A stretch of DNA of 64,000 nucleotides from Stenotrophomonas panacihumi (GTDB lineage: Bacteria; Pseudomonadota; Gammaproteobacteria; Xanthomonadales; Xanthomonadaceae). A program made the position numbers and the translations under genes. The notes under the pieces were generated by a model. It had not been told where the DNA came from. It did no database searches and saw only the letters and a list, made by a program, of their open reading frames with translations. Each line of letters begins with the position of its first letter. Positions within the stretch are counted from its first letter, which is position 1. This document shows, piece by piece, positions 33,339-44,628 of this stretch. The stretch is from contig NZ_LLXU01000024.1 of NCBI RefSeq assembly GCF_001431645.1, positions 1-64,000 of the forward strand, given 5' to 3'.

Positions 33339-33653
33339 ATGGACGCCGACAAGGTTTTCAAGGCACTGGGAGATCCCACCCGCCGCCGCGTGCTGGACCT
33401 GCTGTGCGAGCGCAACGGCCAGACCCTCGGCCAGTTGTGCGAGCACCTGGACATGGCGCGGCAATCAGTGACCCAGCACATCGGGATTCTCGAAGACGCC
33501 CACCTGGTGAGCACGGTGCGCCGCGGCCGCGAGAAGCTGCATTTCATCAACCCCGTGCCGCTGCACGAGGTCTACGAACGGTGGGTGCGTAAATTCGAAC
33601 AGCAGCGCCTGAGCCTGCTGCATGACCTGAAACAGGAACTCGAAGGAACGTGA
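33339..33653 (+). CDS. ArsR-family transcriptional regulator
   Basis: A 104-residue winged-helix regulator. The N-terminus VFKALGDPTRRRVLDLLCE and the recognition helix region LDMARQSVTQHIGILEDAHLV, followed by the wing TVRRGREKLHF, are those of the ArsR/SmtB fold. No metal-binding Cys pair is seen in helix alpha-3, so it is the non-metal subgroup usually paired with SRPBCC proteins. It sits first in an operon with an SRPBCC protein and a GFA protein. ATG 33339 has no strong ribosome site but gives the conserved N-terminus; a longer in-frame reading passes through the promoter and is rejected. Confidence 0.9.
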   Translation: MDADKVFKALGDPTRRRVLDLLCERNGQTLGQLCEHLDMARQSVTQHIGILEDAHLVSTVRRGREKLHFINPVPLHEVYERWVRKFEQQRLSLLHDLKQELEGT

Positions 33654-33655
33654 CC

Positions 33656-34120
33656 ATGAACCCCGAGAAGATCAGTTTCGTCTACGTCACCTATATCCGT
33701 TCCACGCCGGAGAAGGTGTTCGACGCCATTACCCGTCCGGAGATCGCGCGCCGCTACTGGGGCCACGAGAACGTGTCCGACTGGCAGCCTGGCGCCCAAT
33801 GGCAACATGTGCGCGACGACGCGCAGCGCACGGTGCAGCTCGTCGGCAAGGTGGTGGAGCATTCGCCGCCGTCGCGGCTGGTCATCACCTGGGCCAACGC
33901 ATCGCAGGCGGAGGATCCGCAGGCCTACAGCCGCGTCGCCTTCGACATCGTGCCGTATGAAGACATGGTGCGGCTCACGGTCACCCACAGTGAGCTGGAA
34001 GCCGGCAGCGGCATGGCAAAGGGCATCCAGCAGGGCTGGCCGATCGTGCTGTCGAGCCTGAAGTCGCTGCTGGAAACCGGGCAGGGCATGGATGTGTTCG
34101 CCAAGCCCAAGGCCGCCTGA
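33656..34120 (+). CDS. SRPBCC domain protein (AHSA1-like)
   Basis: A 154-residue START-like ligand-binding fold (AHA1 activator homologue family). Characteristic parts are FVYVTYIRSTPEKVFDAITRPEIARRYW at the N-terminus (core STPEKVFDAITRPE), a central antiparallel sheet and a long C-terminal helix (GIQQGWPIVLSSLKSLLETG). ATG 33656 has AAGGA at the right distance; GTG 33650 overlapping the arsR stop is an alternative. Genes of this type paired with ArsR regulators are common, but their ligand is unknown. Confidence 0.9.
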   Translation: MNPEKISFVYVTYIRSTPEKVFDAITRPEIARRYWGHENVSDWQPGAQWQHVRDDAQRTVQLVGKVVEHSPPSRLVITWANASQAEDPQAYSRVAFDIVPYEDMVRLTVTHSELEAGSGMAKGIQQGWPIVLSSLKSLLETGQGMDVFAKPKAA

Positions 34121-34134
34121 CGCGGGAGATTGCG

Positions 34135-34551
34135 ATGAGCACGCTCTATAGCGGCGGCTGCGCATGCGGCGCGCTGCGTTACGAGACCCCGCAGGCGCCG
34201 ATCTTCCAGAACCACTGCCAGTGTCGCGATTGCCAACGACGCAGCGGCACCGGTCATGGGTCTTACCTGACCTTCGCCGGTCGCGCAGGGATGACGCTTG
34301 CCGGCGAAGCGACGTGGTGGGATGTCGCGGGCGATAGCGGCCGGATCAAGCGTCACGGTTTCTGCCCAGCCTGCGGCTGTCCGGTGTTCCTTCGCTTCGT
34401 CGCGATGCCCGATCTCATCGCGGTGCACGCGGGCAGCCTGGACATGCCGGAGCGCTTCGCGCCGCAGGTGCTGACCTACCACGCCGCCGCGCCGAGTTGG
34501 GATGCCCAGTCGGCATCGCTGACGGTGTTCGAACACATGCCGCCGGGCTGA
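34135..34551 (+). CDS. GFA-family zinc protein (glutathione-dependent formaldehyde-activating-like)
   Basis: A 138-residue protein with the zinc ligands of the Gfa/CENP-V fold: GGCACGALRYE, NHCQCRDCQRRSGTGHGSY, and FCPACGCPVFLR. Family members are often annotated as formaldehyde-activating but most have no proven activity. It follows the SRPBCC gene by 14 bp and so belongs to the same operon. Cytoplasmic; no signal sequence. Confidence 0.9.
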   Translation: MSTLYSGGCACGALRYETPQAPIFQNHCQCRDCQRRSGTGHGSYLTFAGRAGMTLAGEATWWDVAGDSGRIKRHGFCPACGCPVFLRFVAMPDLIAVHAGSLDMPERFAPQVLTYHAAAPSWDAQSASLTVFEHMPPG

Positions 34552-34573
34552 AGCGGTCGGCCGTTTCAAGCAC

Positions 34574-35761
34574 TCATGCACGCGTTGGCGGGGCGTGCGT
34601 GCGCGCGGCCCGCATCTCCCATAGCCCGGTCATCGCCAGCAGCACGGTGGTGAACCAGCCCAGCGTCAGCAACTCGAAACGCGACGCCCACGGCGCGATG
34701 ACCACCAGCAGCAGCGCGGCAAGCAGGTGCGAGCGCGGCCACCTGCCGTACACCACGCGCTTGTACACCGCGCTGCCCAGCAGGTAGATCGCCGGCCCCG
34801 CCAGCAGCGCGCCGATTTGCCCAGCCTCCGGATGCCCATGCGGGTGCGCCAGCACGAGGTCGTTGCCGACCGCGTTGACGATGATGCCGGCCACCAGGAT
34901 CGCGTGGACGTAGTGGAACTGCGCGCCCAGCCGGCCCGGGTCATCGGAATGCGTGATGCGGCGCGTCGCGGCGTCACTGGACGTACCGAAGTACAGCCAC
35001 CACAAGGCGAGCGTGCCGAAGAAGGTCGCCGCCAACGCGGAGAGGACGTCCGGCCGCCACTGCGTGCTGTCGGCCAGCGTGGCGCCGCTGGCGAGCAGGG
35101 TTTCGCCCAGCGCGACGATCACGAACAGCTGGCAGCGTTCGGCCAGGTGGCCGCCTTCGATCGTCCACTCCGCGGTGCGCGAGCGTCCCAGGCCGGGCAG
35201 GGCGAAGCCGAACATCGGCGAGCCGTATTCGCACAGGATCGCCACGATCCACAGCCCCATCCGCCACGGCAGCGATGGCGCCAGCGCACCGGCGATCCAG
35301 AACACGGCCGCAATCCCCAGCCAGCCGACCATGCGGCTGTAGTTCGGGGCCAGCGCGTGCCCGCCGCGCAGCAGCCAGCGCAAGTAGACGGTGCGCCCGA
35401 ACTGGATCGCCACATAGCTGCCGGCGAACACCAGCGCGCGTTCGCCGAACGCCTCGGGAATCGCCGCGGCCATCAACATGGCCAGCAGCATCATGGTGAA
35501 CATCAGGCCGCGGATCGCGGGCTTGTCCGGGTCGAACCAGTTGCTCGCCCAGCAGGTGTACTGCCAGCCGAGCCAGACCGCGAACCAGACGATCAGCGTC
35601 TGCAGCGCGCCGAGCGCGTCGAGATGGTGCAGCAGCAGGTGGCTGACCTGCGTCACCGCGAACACGTAGACCAGGTCGAAGAACAGCTCGACGTAGGTCA
35701 CCCGGGCATGGTGCCCGTCACGGTGGCGCAGCAGGGCGTCGGCGGGCAGCGGGGCGGGCAT
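34574..35761 (-). CDS. LtrA-like (low temperature requirement A) membrane protein
   Basis: A 395-residue polytopic membrane protein, about 10-12 helices. The family motif VTYVELFFDLVYVFAVTQVS lies near residue 25, with WWLYFGTSSDAATRRITHSDD later. LtrA is known from Listeria growth at low temperature, but its biochemical role is unproven. ATG 35761 is preferred because GGAGTGA precedes it; an in-frame ATG 18 bp upstream has no ribosome site. It is convergent with the GFA gene (22 bp apart) and transcribed in the same direction as mntH upstream. Confidence 0.88.
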   Translation of the reverse strand: MPAPLPADALLRHRDGHHARVTYVELFFDLVYVFAVTQVSHLLLHHLDALGALQTLIVWFAVWLGWQYTCWASNWFDPDKPAIRGLMFTMMLLAMLMAAAIPEAFGERALVFAGSYVAIQFGRTVYLRWLLRGGHALAPNYSRMVGWLGIAAVFWIAGALAPSLPWRMGLWIVAILCEYGSPMFGFALPGLGRSRTAEWTIEGGHLAERCQLFVIVALGETLLASGATLADSTQWRPDVLSALAATFFGTLALWWLYFGTSSDAATRRITHSDDPGRLGAQFHYVHAILVAGIIVNAVGNDLVLAHPHGHPEAGQIGALLAGPAIYLLGSAVYKRVVYGRWPRSHLLAALLLVVIAPWASRFELLTLGWFTTVLLAMTGLWEMRAARTHAPPTRA

Positions 35762-35815
35762 CCGGGTCACTCCGGCCATCGAGAAGGCCGGCCTACTCTA
35801 GCCGGACGTCGCGAT

Positions 35816-37150
35816 TCAGTGCAGGAACGTATCGGTCAGCAGCTTGAGGTTGAGCGCGATGATCAGCGCGGCCATGCCCCACGCGATGCGCACCAGCCAG
35901 CGCGGGGCGACCAGCACGCCCATCAGCTTGCGGTCCGACACGAAGCGCACCAGCGGCACCACGGCGAACGGCAGCTGCATCGACAGGATCACCTGGCTCA
36001 GCACCAGCAGCCGCGCGGTGCCCGCATCGCCGTACAGCGCGGCCACGATGACCACCGGCACGATGGCGATGCCGCGCGTCAGCAGCCGACGCATCCACGG
36101 CTTGAGCCGCAGGTGCAGGAAGCCTTCCATCACGATCTGCCCGGCCAGCGTGGCGGTGACGGTCGAGTTGATGCCCGAGGCGAGCAGCGCGACGGCGAAC
36201 AGGGTAGACGCCAGGCCGACACCGAGCATCGGGGCGAGCAGCTCGTAAGCCTGCTCGATCTCCTGCACGTCGAAGCGGCCGTTGGCATGGAAGACCGCCG
36301 CCGCCAGGATCAGGATCGCCGCGTTGATGCACAGCGCCAGCATCAGCGCGAGCGTGCTGTCGGTGACCGCCCAGCGCAGCGCCGAGCGGCGGCCTTCATC
36401 CGTGCGCGGGAAGGCGCGCGTCTGCACGATGGACGAATGCAGGTAGAGGTTGTGCGGCATCACCGTGGCGCCGAGGATGCCGATGGCGATGTACAGCGCG
36501 GTCGGGTCCGTCACCACCTGCGCGCGCGGGATGAAGCCGCCGAGTACCTCGGCCACCGGCGGGGCGGCCAGCGCGATCTGCACCGCGAAGCACGCGAAGA
36601 TGATCGCCAGCAGCGCGATGACGAACGCCTCCAGCGCGCGGAAGCCGCGGTTCATCAGGAAGAGCACGAGCACCACGTCCACCGCGGTGATCACCGCACC
36701 CCACAGCAGCGGGATGCCGAACAGCAGCTTCAAGGCGATCGCGGTGCCGATCACTTCGGCCAGGTCGCAGGCGATGATCGCCGCCTCGCAGATGCCCCAC
36801 AGCCCGAGATTCACCGGGCGCGAGTAGTTCGCGCGGCAGGCCTGCGCCAGGTCCAGGCCACTGCCGATGCCCAGCCGCGCCGAGAGGGCCTGCAGCACGA
36901 TGGCCATCACGTTGGAGAGCAGGATCACCGAAAGCAGCAGGTAACCGAAATGCGCGCCGCCGGCGATGTCGGTGGCCCAGTTGCCCGGGTCCATGTAGCC
37001 GACCGACACCATGTAGCCCGGCCCCAGGAACGCGAACAGCCGATGCCACCAGCGCCCCCCGTTGGGCACGGGCACGCTGCGGTGCATCTCGCCCAGGCTC
37101 GGCGCGGAGGCCGGCCAACGGGTCTTCAGCGGGGTGGCGTCATGGGACAT
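35816..37150 (-). CDS. mntH: Divalent metal cation transporter MntH (NRAMP family)
   Basis: A 444-residue proton-coupled Mn(II)/Fe(II) importer with about 11 membrane helices. Diagnostic motifs are the first-helix metal site [22 protein letters not shown] (core DPGNW), and the helix-6 [15 protein letters not shown] metal site. Start ATG 37150 gives the conserved N-terminus. It is divergent from mntR, with a MntR-type palindrome between them, so manganese-dependent repression is expected. Confidence 0.96.
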   Translation of the reverse strand: MSHDATPLKTRWPASAPSLGEMHRSVPVPNGGRWWHRLFAFLGPGYMVSVGYMDPGNWATDIAGGAHFGYLLLSVILLSNVMAIVLQALSARLGIGSGLDLAQACRANYSRPVNLGLWGICEAAIIACDLAEVIGTAIALKLLFGIPLLWGAVITAVDVVLVLFLMNRGFRALEAFVIALLAIIFACFAVQIALAAPPVAEVLGGFIPRAQVVTDPTALYIAIGILGATVMPHNLYLHSSIVQTRAFPRTDEGRRSALRWAVTDSTLALMLALCINAAILILAAAVFHANGRFDVQEIEQAYELLAPMLGVGLASTLFAVALLASGINSTVTATLAGQIVMEGFLHLRLKPWMRRLLTRGIAIVPVVIVAALYGDAGTARLLVLSQVILSMQLPFAVVPLVRFVSDRKLMGVLVAPRWLVRIAWGMAALIIALNLKLLTDTFLH

Positions 37151-37180
37151 CGGGCAGCCCGGGATGGGTACGGCCGCATC

Positions 37181-37198
37181 ATATAGCATTCGCTATAT
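37181..37198. promoter_or_regulatory. MntR operator-like palindrome
   Basis: ATATAGC-attc-GCTATAT is a perfect 7-bp inverted repeat with a 4-bp centre. It matches the pattern of the E. coli MntR box (a palindrome with TAGC ... GCTA arms) and lies in the 135-bp gap between the divergent mntH and mntR starts, 31 bp from the mntH ATG. It is strikingly AT-rich for this genome. Confidence 0.8.
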
Positions 37199-37285
37199 TG
37201 TTGAGCATTGGCAATTTGGATCGTCTTCATAGGCGCCGTGCCGCAAAATAGCGGGGCGGCGCATCGCCGCGCGCAGGACCGATGA

Positions 37286-37747
37286 ATGGGCAAGACCGAC
37301 AAACCCGCCGACCCCGCGCCCGCGCTGGTCGACGCGCACGTGCACCTGGACCGTTTCCGCCAGGTCCGCGAAGCGCATCGCACCGAGCTGGTGGAGGACT
37401 ACGTCGAGCTGATCTCCGACCTGCTGGTCGATGGCGGCGAGGCGCGGCAGGTCGACATCGCCGCGCGCATGGGCGTGGCCCAGCCGACGGTAGCCAAGAT
37501 GCTCAAGCGGCTGGTTCGCGACGGCTGGGTGGTCCAGCGCCCGTATCGCGGCGTGTTCCTCACCCCGGCCGGCGAGCAGCTGGCGGCCGAATGCCGGCAG
37601 CGCCACCAGACGGTCGAGCGCTTCCTGCTGGCGCTGGGCATCGACATCGACACCGCGCGGCGCGACGCCGAGGGCATCGAGCACCACGTGAGCGAAGCCA
37701 CGCTGGCGGCGTTCGAAGCGTTCGTGCGCCGCCAGGAAGGCCAGTGA
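37286..37747 (+). CDS. mntR: Manganese-binding transcriptional regulator MntR
   Basis: A 153-residue DtxR/MntR-family repressor, similar in length to E. coli MntR (155). The winged helix spans about 35-100 ([33 protein letters not shown]), followed by the dimerisation and metal-binding helices ([29 protein letters not shown]). There is no SH3-like extension, as expected for MntR. Divergent from mntH; its GTGA end overlaps the tadA start. Confidence 0.94.
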   Translation: MGKTDKPADPAPALVDAHVHLDRFRQVREAHRTELVEDYVELISDLLVDGGEARQVDIAARMGVAQPTVAKMLKRLVRDGWVVQRPYRGVFLTPAGEQLAAECRQRHQTVERFLLALGIDIDTARRDAEGIEHHVSEATLAAFEAFVRRQEGQ

Positions 37748-38244
37748 GCGCGGCGCCCGCGCCGCCGCCCGGCCCGCAGGCCGATGCCTACTGGATGGGC
37801 GAGGCCCTGGCGCTGGCCGAACGCGCGGAGCGCGAGTTCGACGAAATCCCGGTCGGCGCGATCCTGGTCGGCCCCGGCGGCGAGCGGCTGGGCGAGGGCT
37901 GGAACTACAACATCGCCAGCCACGACCCCAGCGCGCATGCCGAGATCATGGCGCTGCGCGAAGGCGGCCAGCGGCTGCGCAACCATCGCCTGGTCGGCTG
38001 CACCCTCTACGTGACCCTGGAGCCGTGCGCGATGTGCGCCATGGCGATCGTGCATGCGCGCGTGGCACGCGTGGTGTATGCCGCCCCCGACCCGAAGACC
38101 GGCGCCGCCGGCAGCGTGTTCGACCTGCTCGCCGACCCGCGCCACAACCATCGCGTGCAGGTGGACAGCGGCGTGATGGCCGAAGAAGCCAGCCGACGGC
38201 TCACCAACTACTTCCGCGCCAAGCGCGGCAAGCCGGCGCTCTGA
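37744..38244 (+). CDS. tadA: tRNA adenosine(34) deaminase
   Basis: A 166-residue zinc deaminase that makes inosine at the wobble position of tRNA-Arg(ACG). Zinc and catalytic motifs are [11 protein letters not shown] (HAE) and [16 protein letters not shown] (PCAMC). GTG 37744 overlaps the mntR stop as GTGA and gives a 15-residue Pro/Ala-rich lead before the conserved core. An internal ATG at 37795 is possible but would cut into the first helix. Confidence 0.95.
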   Translation: MSAAPAPPPGPQADAYWMGEALALAERAEREFDEIPVGAILVGPGGERLGEGWNYNIASHDPSAHAEIMALREGGQRLRNHRLVGCTLYVTLEPCAMCAMAIVHARVARVVYAAPDPKTGAAGSVFDLLADPRHNHRVQVDSGVMAEEASRRLTNYFRAKRGKPAL

Positions 38245-38304
38245 CCGCGGGCGGAAGTTGCGGGGTATGATGCAGTTCTCACTATGGGACTGCACGGAAG
38301 GGAC

Positions 38305-38880
38305 ATGGCGGCAATCACGGCGGGCAATGACCGGTTGATCTGGATCGATCTGGAGATGACCGGGCTGGATACGGATCGCGACTCCATCATCGAGATCGCC
38401 ACCGTCGTCACCGACGCCCAGCTCAACGTGCTTGCCGAGGGACCCGAGTACGCCATCTCCCATCCGCTGGCCACGCTGGAAGCGATGGACGAGTGGAACC
38501 GCAACCAGCACCGCCGCTCGGGCCTGTGGCAGCGCGTGCTCGACAGCGACATCACGCTCGGCCAGGCCGAGGCGCAGACGATCGCGTTCCTGCAGCAGTG
38601 GATCGGCGCCGGTGCTTCGCCGATGTGCGGCAACTCGATCTGCCAGGACCGCCGCTTCCTGCATCGCCAGATGCCGCGCCTGGAGCGCTACTTCCACTAC
38701 CGCAACCTCGACGTGTCCACGATCAAGGAACTCGCGCGCCGCTGGTCGCCGCAGGTATTGGCCGGCGTTGCCAAGACTTCGAACCACACCGCGCTGAGCG
38801 ACGTGCACGATTCGATCGACGAACTGCGCCACTACCGCCGCTTCATGGGCGAACTGGCCGGCCTGCCGGGCGAGGCGTAA
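38305..38880 (+). CDS. orn: Oligoribonuclease
   Basis: A 191-residue DEDDh 3'-5' exoribonuclease that degrades 2-5 nt RNAs, and also pGpG from cyclic-di-GMP breakdown. The catalytic acids are in [27 protein letters not shown] and [15 protein letters not shown] (given by their cores). ATG 38305 is chosen for the GGAAGGGAC ribosome site; an in-frame ATG 21 bp upstream lacks one. Confidence 0.97.
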   Translation: MAAITAGNDRLIWIDLEMTGLDTDRDSIIEIATVVTDAQLNVLAEGPEYAISHPLATLEAMDEWNRNQHRRSGLWQRVLDSDITLGQAEAQTIAFLQQWIGAGASPMCGNSICQDRRFLHRQMPRLERYFHYRNLDVSTIKELARRWSPQVLAGVAKTSNHTALSDVHDSIDELRHYRRFMGELAGLPGEA

Positions 38881-38954
38881 GCCGCGGCCATCCCACCGTC
38901 GTCGCGATGGGATGACCCGCGCGGGCGCGGCGTCAGCCGCGACCCGTTGACCCT

Positions 38955-39875
38955 TCAGCTGCCCTGCGGCGCGTCGCGCACCAGCGCCTTCAAGTCGATC
39001 TGCTTGCCGTCGCCGCCATGCAGGTACAGGTGCATGTCCTGCTGCGGGTAGGGGATGTTGATGCCGGCCTTGTCGAAGGCGCCCTTGATCTGCTCGAGCA
39101 GCGTCACCTTCACGCCGAACCAGTCACCGGCCTTCACGAAGCAGCGGATGCCCAGGTTCACCGAATTCGTAGCCAGCTCGTAGACCACCACGTCGGCCGC
39201 CGGCTGCTGCAGCACGCGCGGCTCGGCCTTGATCAGCCCCATCACGATCTCGCGCGCGTGCGCGATGTCGTCCTCGTAGCCGATGCCCACCACCAGTTCG
39301 ACGCGGCGGTTCGGCTGCGCGGTGAGGTTGATGATCGGCGCGGCGGTGATCAGGTTGTTGGGAATGGTGAAGCGCTGCAGGTCCGCGCCGTTGAGCACGG
39401 TCTGGAAGATGCGCACCGATTCCACCGTGCCGGTTTGCCCGGCGACCGTCACCACGTCACCGACATGGAACGGCCGCAGCGTCACCAGCATCACGCCCGC
39501 GGCGATGTTGGACAGCGAATCCTTCAGCGCCAGGCCCACGGCCAGGCCGGCGGTACCCAGTACCGCGAGCAGCGGCGAGACCGGCACGCCCAGCGTGGCG
39601 ATCGCCACCACCACCACGATCACCAGCGCCGCCACGTAGGCCACGTTGCGCAGGAAATTGCCCAGCATCGGGTCGGCGCCGACGCGCCCGGTGGCGATCG
39701 GCACGAGGTTGGAGACACGCTTGGCGAGCCACAGGCCGACCAGCAGCACGACCAGCGCCGCAAGCGCGGGCACGCCGTAGGTCTCCAGCAAGTGTTGCCA
39801 GTTCACGCCATGCAGCCATGAGGAGGGCGCGAGCGGTTCGAGGAAAGTCGGGGCAGCGGGGGCGGCCTGGGTCAT
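38955..39875 (-). CDS. Small-conductance mechanosensitive channel (MscS family)
   Basis: A 306-residue inner-membrane channel. Three helices (about 27-50, 70-93, 99-130), the third containing the pore-lining GLAVGLALKDSLSNIAAGVML, precede the beta domain (RPFHVGDVVTVAGQTGTVESV) and the cytoplasmic vestibule. The layout and length match E. coli MscS (286). ATG 39875 has AGGAG upstream. It follows ppsA on the same strand but a terminator lies between them. Confidence 0.94.
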   Translation of the reverse strand: MTQAAPAAPTFLEPLAPSSWLHGVNWQHLLETYGVPALAALVVLLVGLWLAKRVSNLVPIATGRVGADPMLGNFLRNVAYVAALVIVVVVAIATLGVPVSPLLAVLGTAGLAVGLALKDSLSNIAAGVMLVTLRPFHVGDVVTVAGQTGTVESVRIFQTVLNGADLQRFTIPNNLITAAPIINLTAQPNRRVELVVGIGYEDDIAHAREIVMGLIKAEPRVLQQPAADVVVYELATNSVNLGIRCFVKAGDWFGVKVTLLEQIKGAFDKAGINIPYPQQDMHLYLHGGDGKQIDLKALVRDAPQGS

Positions 39876-39895
39876 CGTGCATGTTCTCCTGTCGC

Positions 39896-39928
39896 TGAAA
39901 ACAGCAAGCCCCGCAGGGCGGGGCTTGC
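39896..39928 (-). terminator. Rho-independent terminator of ppsA
   Basis: On the minus strand GCAAGCCCCGC and GCGGGGCTTGC form a perfect 11-bp stem with a 3-nt loop, followed by TGTTTTC. It lies about 38 bp after the ppsA stop. Confidence 0.88.
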
Positions 39929-39965
39929 GTAAGGCCAATGTAACGGCCGATGGATCAAGGTGACG

Positions 39966-42344
<2,379 letters not shown>

Positions 42345-42487
42345 GCGCGATGCTCCGTATGGCCATCGCCCGAGCGGGCTGCATGGCCGCGTCCGTAGGA
42401 AGAAGCCACTATGATGCAGTGCGCAAGCAATCCCGCACAAGGTTGCAGATTTGCGATAAACCCGTTCCATACCCGCGAGTGAAGCCC

Positions 42488-43309
42488 ATGTCCACGTCCC
42501 GGCCGGTGTTCTATGTGTCCGATGGAACCGGTATCACCGCTGAAACCATTGGGCATAGCCTGCTCACGCAGTTCACCGGTTTCAGCTTCGTCACCGACCG
42601 TCTTTCGTTCATCGACGATCCAGACAAGGCGCGCGAGGCCTGCCAGCGGATCGTGACCGCCGGTGAGCGCTACCAGGTGCGCCCGATCGTGGTGAACTCC
42701 TGCGTGGACCCGCAGCTGAGCCTGATCCTGGCCGAGAGCGGGGCGTTGATGCTGGACGTGTTCGCGCCCTTCATCGAGCCGCTGGAGCGCGAGCTCAACA
42801 GCCCGCGCCATTCGCGCGTGGGCCGTGCGCACGGCATGGTCGATTTCGAGACCTACCACCGCCGCATCAACGCGATGAACTTCGCGCTCAGCCACGACGA
42901 CGGCGTGGCGCTGGATTACGACGAGGCCGATGTGATCCTGGTGGCGGTGTCGCGCGCCGGCAAGACGCCGACGTGCATCTACCTGGCGCTGCATTACGGG
43001 GTGAAGGCGGCGAACTACCCGCTCACCGACGAGGACCTGGAATCGGACCGCCTGCCGCCGCGGCTGCGCGCGTACCGGCGCAAGCTGTTCGGCCTGACCA
43101 TCGACCCGGAGCGCCTGCAGCAGATCCGCCAGGAGCGCCGCCCGAACTCGCGCTATTGCGCGCCGGAGACCTGCCGGCGCGAAGTGGCCGCCGCCGAGCA
43201 GATGTTCCAGATGGAGCGGATCCCCACGCTGAGCACCACGCATACCTCCATCGAGGAGATTTCCAGCAAGGTGCTGACGACCTTCGGCCTGCAGCGCGAA
43301 ATGTTCTAG
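42488..43309 (+). CDS. ppsR: PEP synthase regulatory protein (kinase/pyrophosphorylase)
   Basis: A 273-residue DUF299 protein that switches PEP synthase off by ADP-dependent phosphorylation and on by phosphate-dependent dephosphorylation. The start [20 protein letters not shown] and the P-loop [17 protein letters not shown] are diagnostic. It is encoded divergently from ppsA with 143 bp between starts, the usual arrangement. The frame remains open upstream of ATG 42488 without homology. Confidence 0.97.
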   Translation: MSTSRPVFYVSDGTGITAETIGHSLLTQFTGFSFVTDRLSFIDDPDKAREACQRIVTAGERYQVRPIVVNSCVDPQLSLILAESGALMLDVFAPFIEPLERELNSPRHSRVGRAHGMVDFETYHRRINAMNFALSHDDGVALDYDEADVILVAVSRAGKTPTCIYLALHYGVKAANYPLTDEDLESDRLPPRLRAYRRKLFGLTIDPERLQQIRQERRPNSRYCAPETCRREVAAAEQMFQMERIPTLSTTHTSIEEISSKVLTTFGLQREMF

Positions 43310-43412
43310 CGCGGGCCGGGCGGGGAGGGCGTCGGGGAGCCTTCAAGATAGGGTCGCGGCGGCCGCTTTTCAATGCTGCCGCTGTTGCGGCGCAGCGTGT
43401 AGGATCGGCCCC

Positions 43413-43904
43413 ATGCAGCACGTCCATGCCCGCCACGAACGCATCCCCCGGCTGAGCCGTTTCGGCTGGCTGATGGGCCTGTATGCGGAGAACTACGTCC
43501 ACCTGACCCGGCTGTTCGCCCCGGCCGACCTGGCCACCGGCAGCTACCTCTCCAGCGTCGGCGACGGCCTGGACCTGCGCCTGGAAGTGCTCGAGCGCCA
43601 CCCCTACACGGTGGAGATGCGGCTGACCTACGACCTGTGCGACCCGGTCACCGGCGAGCCGGACCCTTCGGCGTACGTGCGCGTGTACCGCGACGCCCGC
43701 CAGGCCGAGACCACGCATTGCTATGTCGGCCGCCGCTGGCAGGACGTCATGGGCCTGTACCCGCCGCCGGACGAGCTCATCAACCACCGCATGCGGATGA
43801 ACACCTTCCTCGGCAAGTGGCTGGAATACCTGGCCGAACGCGGCCACGGCGTGGCGCGCCTGCGCCCGGTCGAACCGGGCCTGGCCGCGCTGCAGGCCGG
43901 CTGA
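43413..43904 (+). CDS. DUF1249 family protein (YqiB-like)
   Basis: A 163-residue cytoplasmic protein. LMGLYAENYVHLTRLFAP near the N-terminus, YTVEMRLTYDLCD in the middle and a C-terminal ELINHRMRMNTFLGKWLEYL are the hallmarks of DUF1249 (YqiB in E. coli), whose function is not known. It is 69 bp upstream of a Nudix hydrolase on the same strand, probably co-transcribed. Confidence 0.9.
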   Translation: MQHVHARHERIPRLSRFGWLMGLYAENYVHLTRLFAPADLATGSYLSSVGDGLDLRLEVLERHPYTVEMRLTYDLCDPVTGEPDPSAYVRVYRDARQAETTHCYVGRRWQDVMGLYPPPDELINHRMRMNTFLGKWLEYLAERGHGVARLRPVEPGLAALQAG

Positions 43905-43973
43905 GCCACCCCGGCGCGGCGCCGGCCCGGCGGCTTGGGTCATACTGCCGCCCTTTCGCCTGTTCGACCGCCC

Positions 43974-44459
43974 ATGCCTTACACCCCCATCGTCGCCACC
44001 CTCGGCTATGTGCTGTCCGCCGATGGCCGCCAGGTCCTGATGATCCACCGCAACGCCCGCCCCGGTGACCACCACCTGGGCAAGTACAACGGCCTGGGCG
44101 GGAAGGTCGAGCCGGAAGAGGACGTCATGGCCGGCATGCGCCGCGAGCTGCGCGAGGAGGCCGGCATCGAGTGCGAGTCGATGCAGCTGCGCGGCACGGT
44201 GAGCTGGCCGGGCTTCGGCAAGCACGGCGAGGATTGGCTGGGCTTCGTGTTCGTGATCGACCGCTACCGCGGCGACACCCTGGCCTCCAATCCGGAAGGC
44301 ACCCTGGAATGGGTGCCGCTGGACCGCCTGCACGAGCTGCCGATGTGGGAAGGCGACCGCCACTTCCTGCCGCTGGTGTTCGATGGCGACCCGCGTCCGT
44401 TCCACGGGGTGATGCCGTATCGCGATGGCCGCATGCAGTCCTGGTCGTTCTCGCGCTGA
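43974..44459 (+). CDS. Nudix hydrolase (8-oxo-dGTP diphosphatase-like)
   Basis: A 161-residue hydrolase with a complete Nudix box, GGKVEPEEDVMAGMRRELREEAGI (core GGKxE...RRELREEAGI). The N-terminus TLGYVLSADGRQVLMIHRNA and the downstream WVPLDRLHELPMWEGDRHFLPL match the MutT-like subgroup annotated as 8-oxo-dGTP or nucleoside triphosphate diphosphatases. The substrate is not provable from sequence. Confidence 0.9.
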   Translation: MPYTPIVATLGYVLSADGRQVLMIHRNARPGDHHLGKYNGLGGKVEPEEDVMAGMRRELREEAGIECESMQLRGTVSWPGFGKHGEDWLGFVFVIDRYRGDTLASNPEGTLEWVPLDRLHELPMWEGDRHFLPLVFDGDPRPFHGVMPYRDGRMQSWSFSR

Positions 44460-44514
44460 GCGCGGGCGGCGGGCGCCGGACGACGCGCCCCGCGGGTTTT
44501 GTCAACCGTTCAGA

Positions 44515-44546
44515 CTATCCACATGGGATGTGGACAACTGTTTGGA
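44515..44546. promoter_or_regulatory. Cluster of DnaA-box-like sequences
   Basis: ctatccaca (44515-44523, one mismatch to TTATCCACA) and the inverted tgtggacaa (44529-44537, reading TTGTCCACA on the minus strand, one mismatch) form an inverted pair, followed by tttggataa (TTATCCAAA on minus, two mismatches). They lie in the 169-bp gap between the convergent Nudix and bdhA genes. AT-rich runs (cttttttcactttttttcac) follow at 44609-44628. Function is a guess. Confidence 0.35.
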
Positions 44547-44628
44547 TAATCGCCGGCAGCCCCCGGCCCGCCTGGCTGTCAAGTAGCTTGGCGAATAATT
44601 GGCCACGCTTTTTTCACTTTTTTTCACG

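Noticed and set aside
44460-44628. Gap with DnaA-box-like pair considered as a replication origin
   Set aside because: No dnaA, dnaN, rpmH, parAB or rep gene is near and there is no array of boxes; only two good matches exist.
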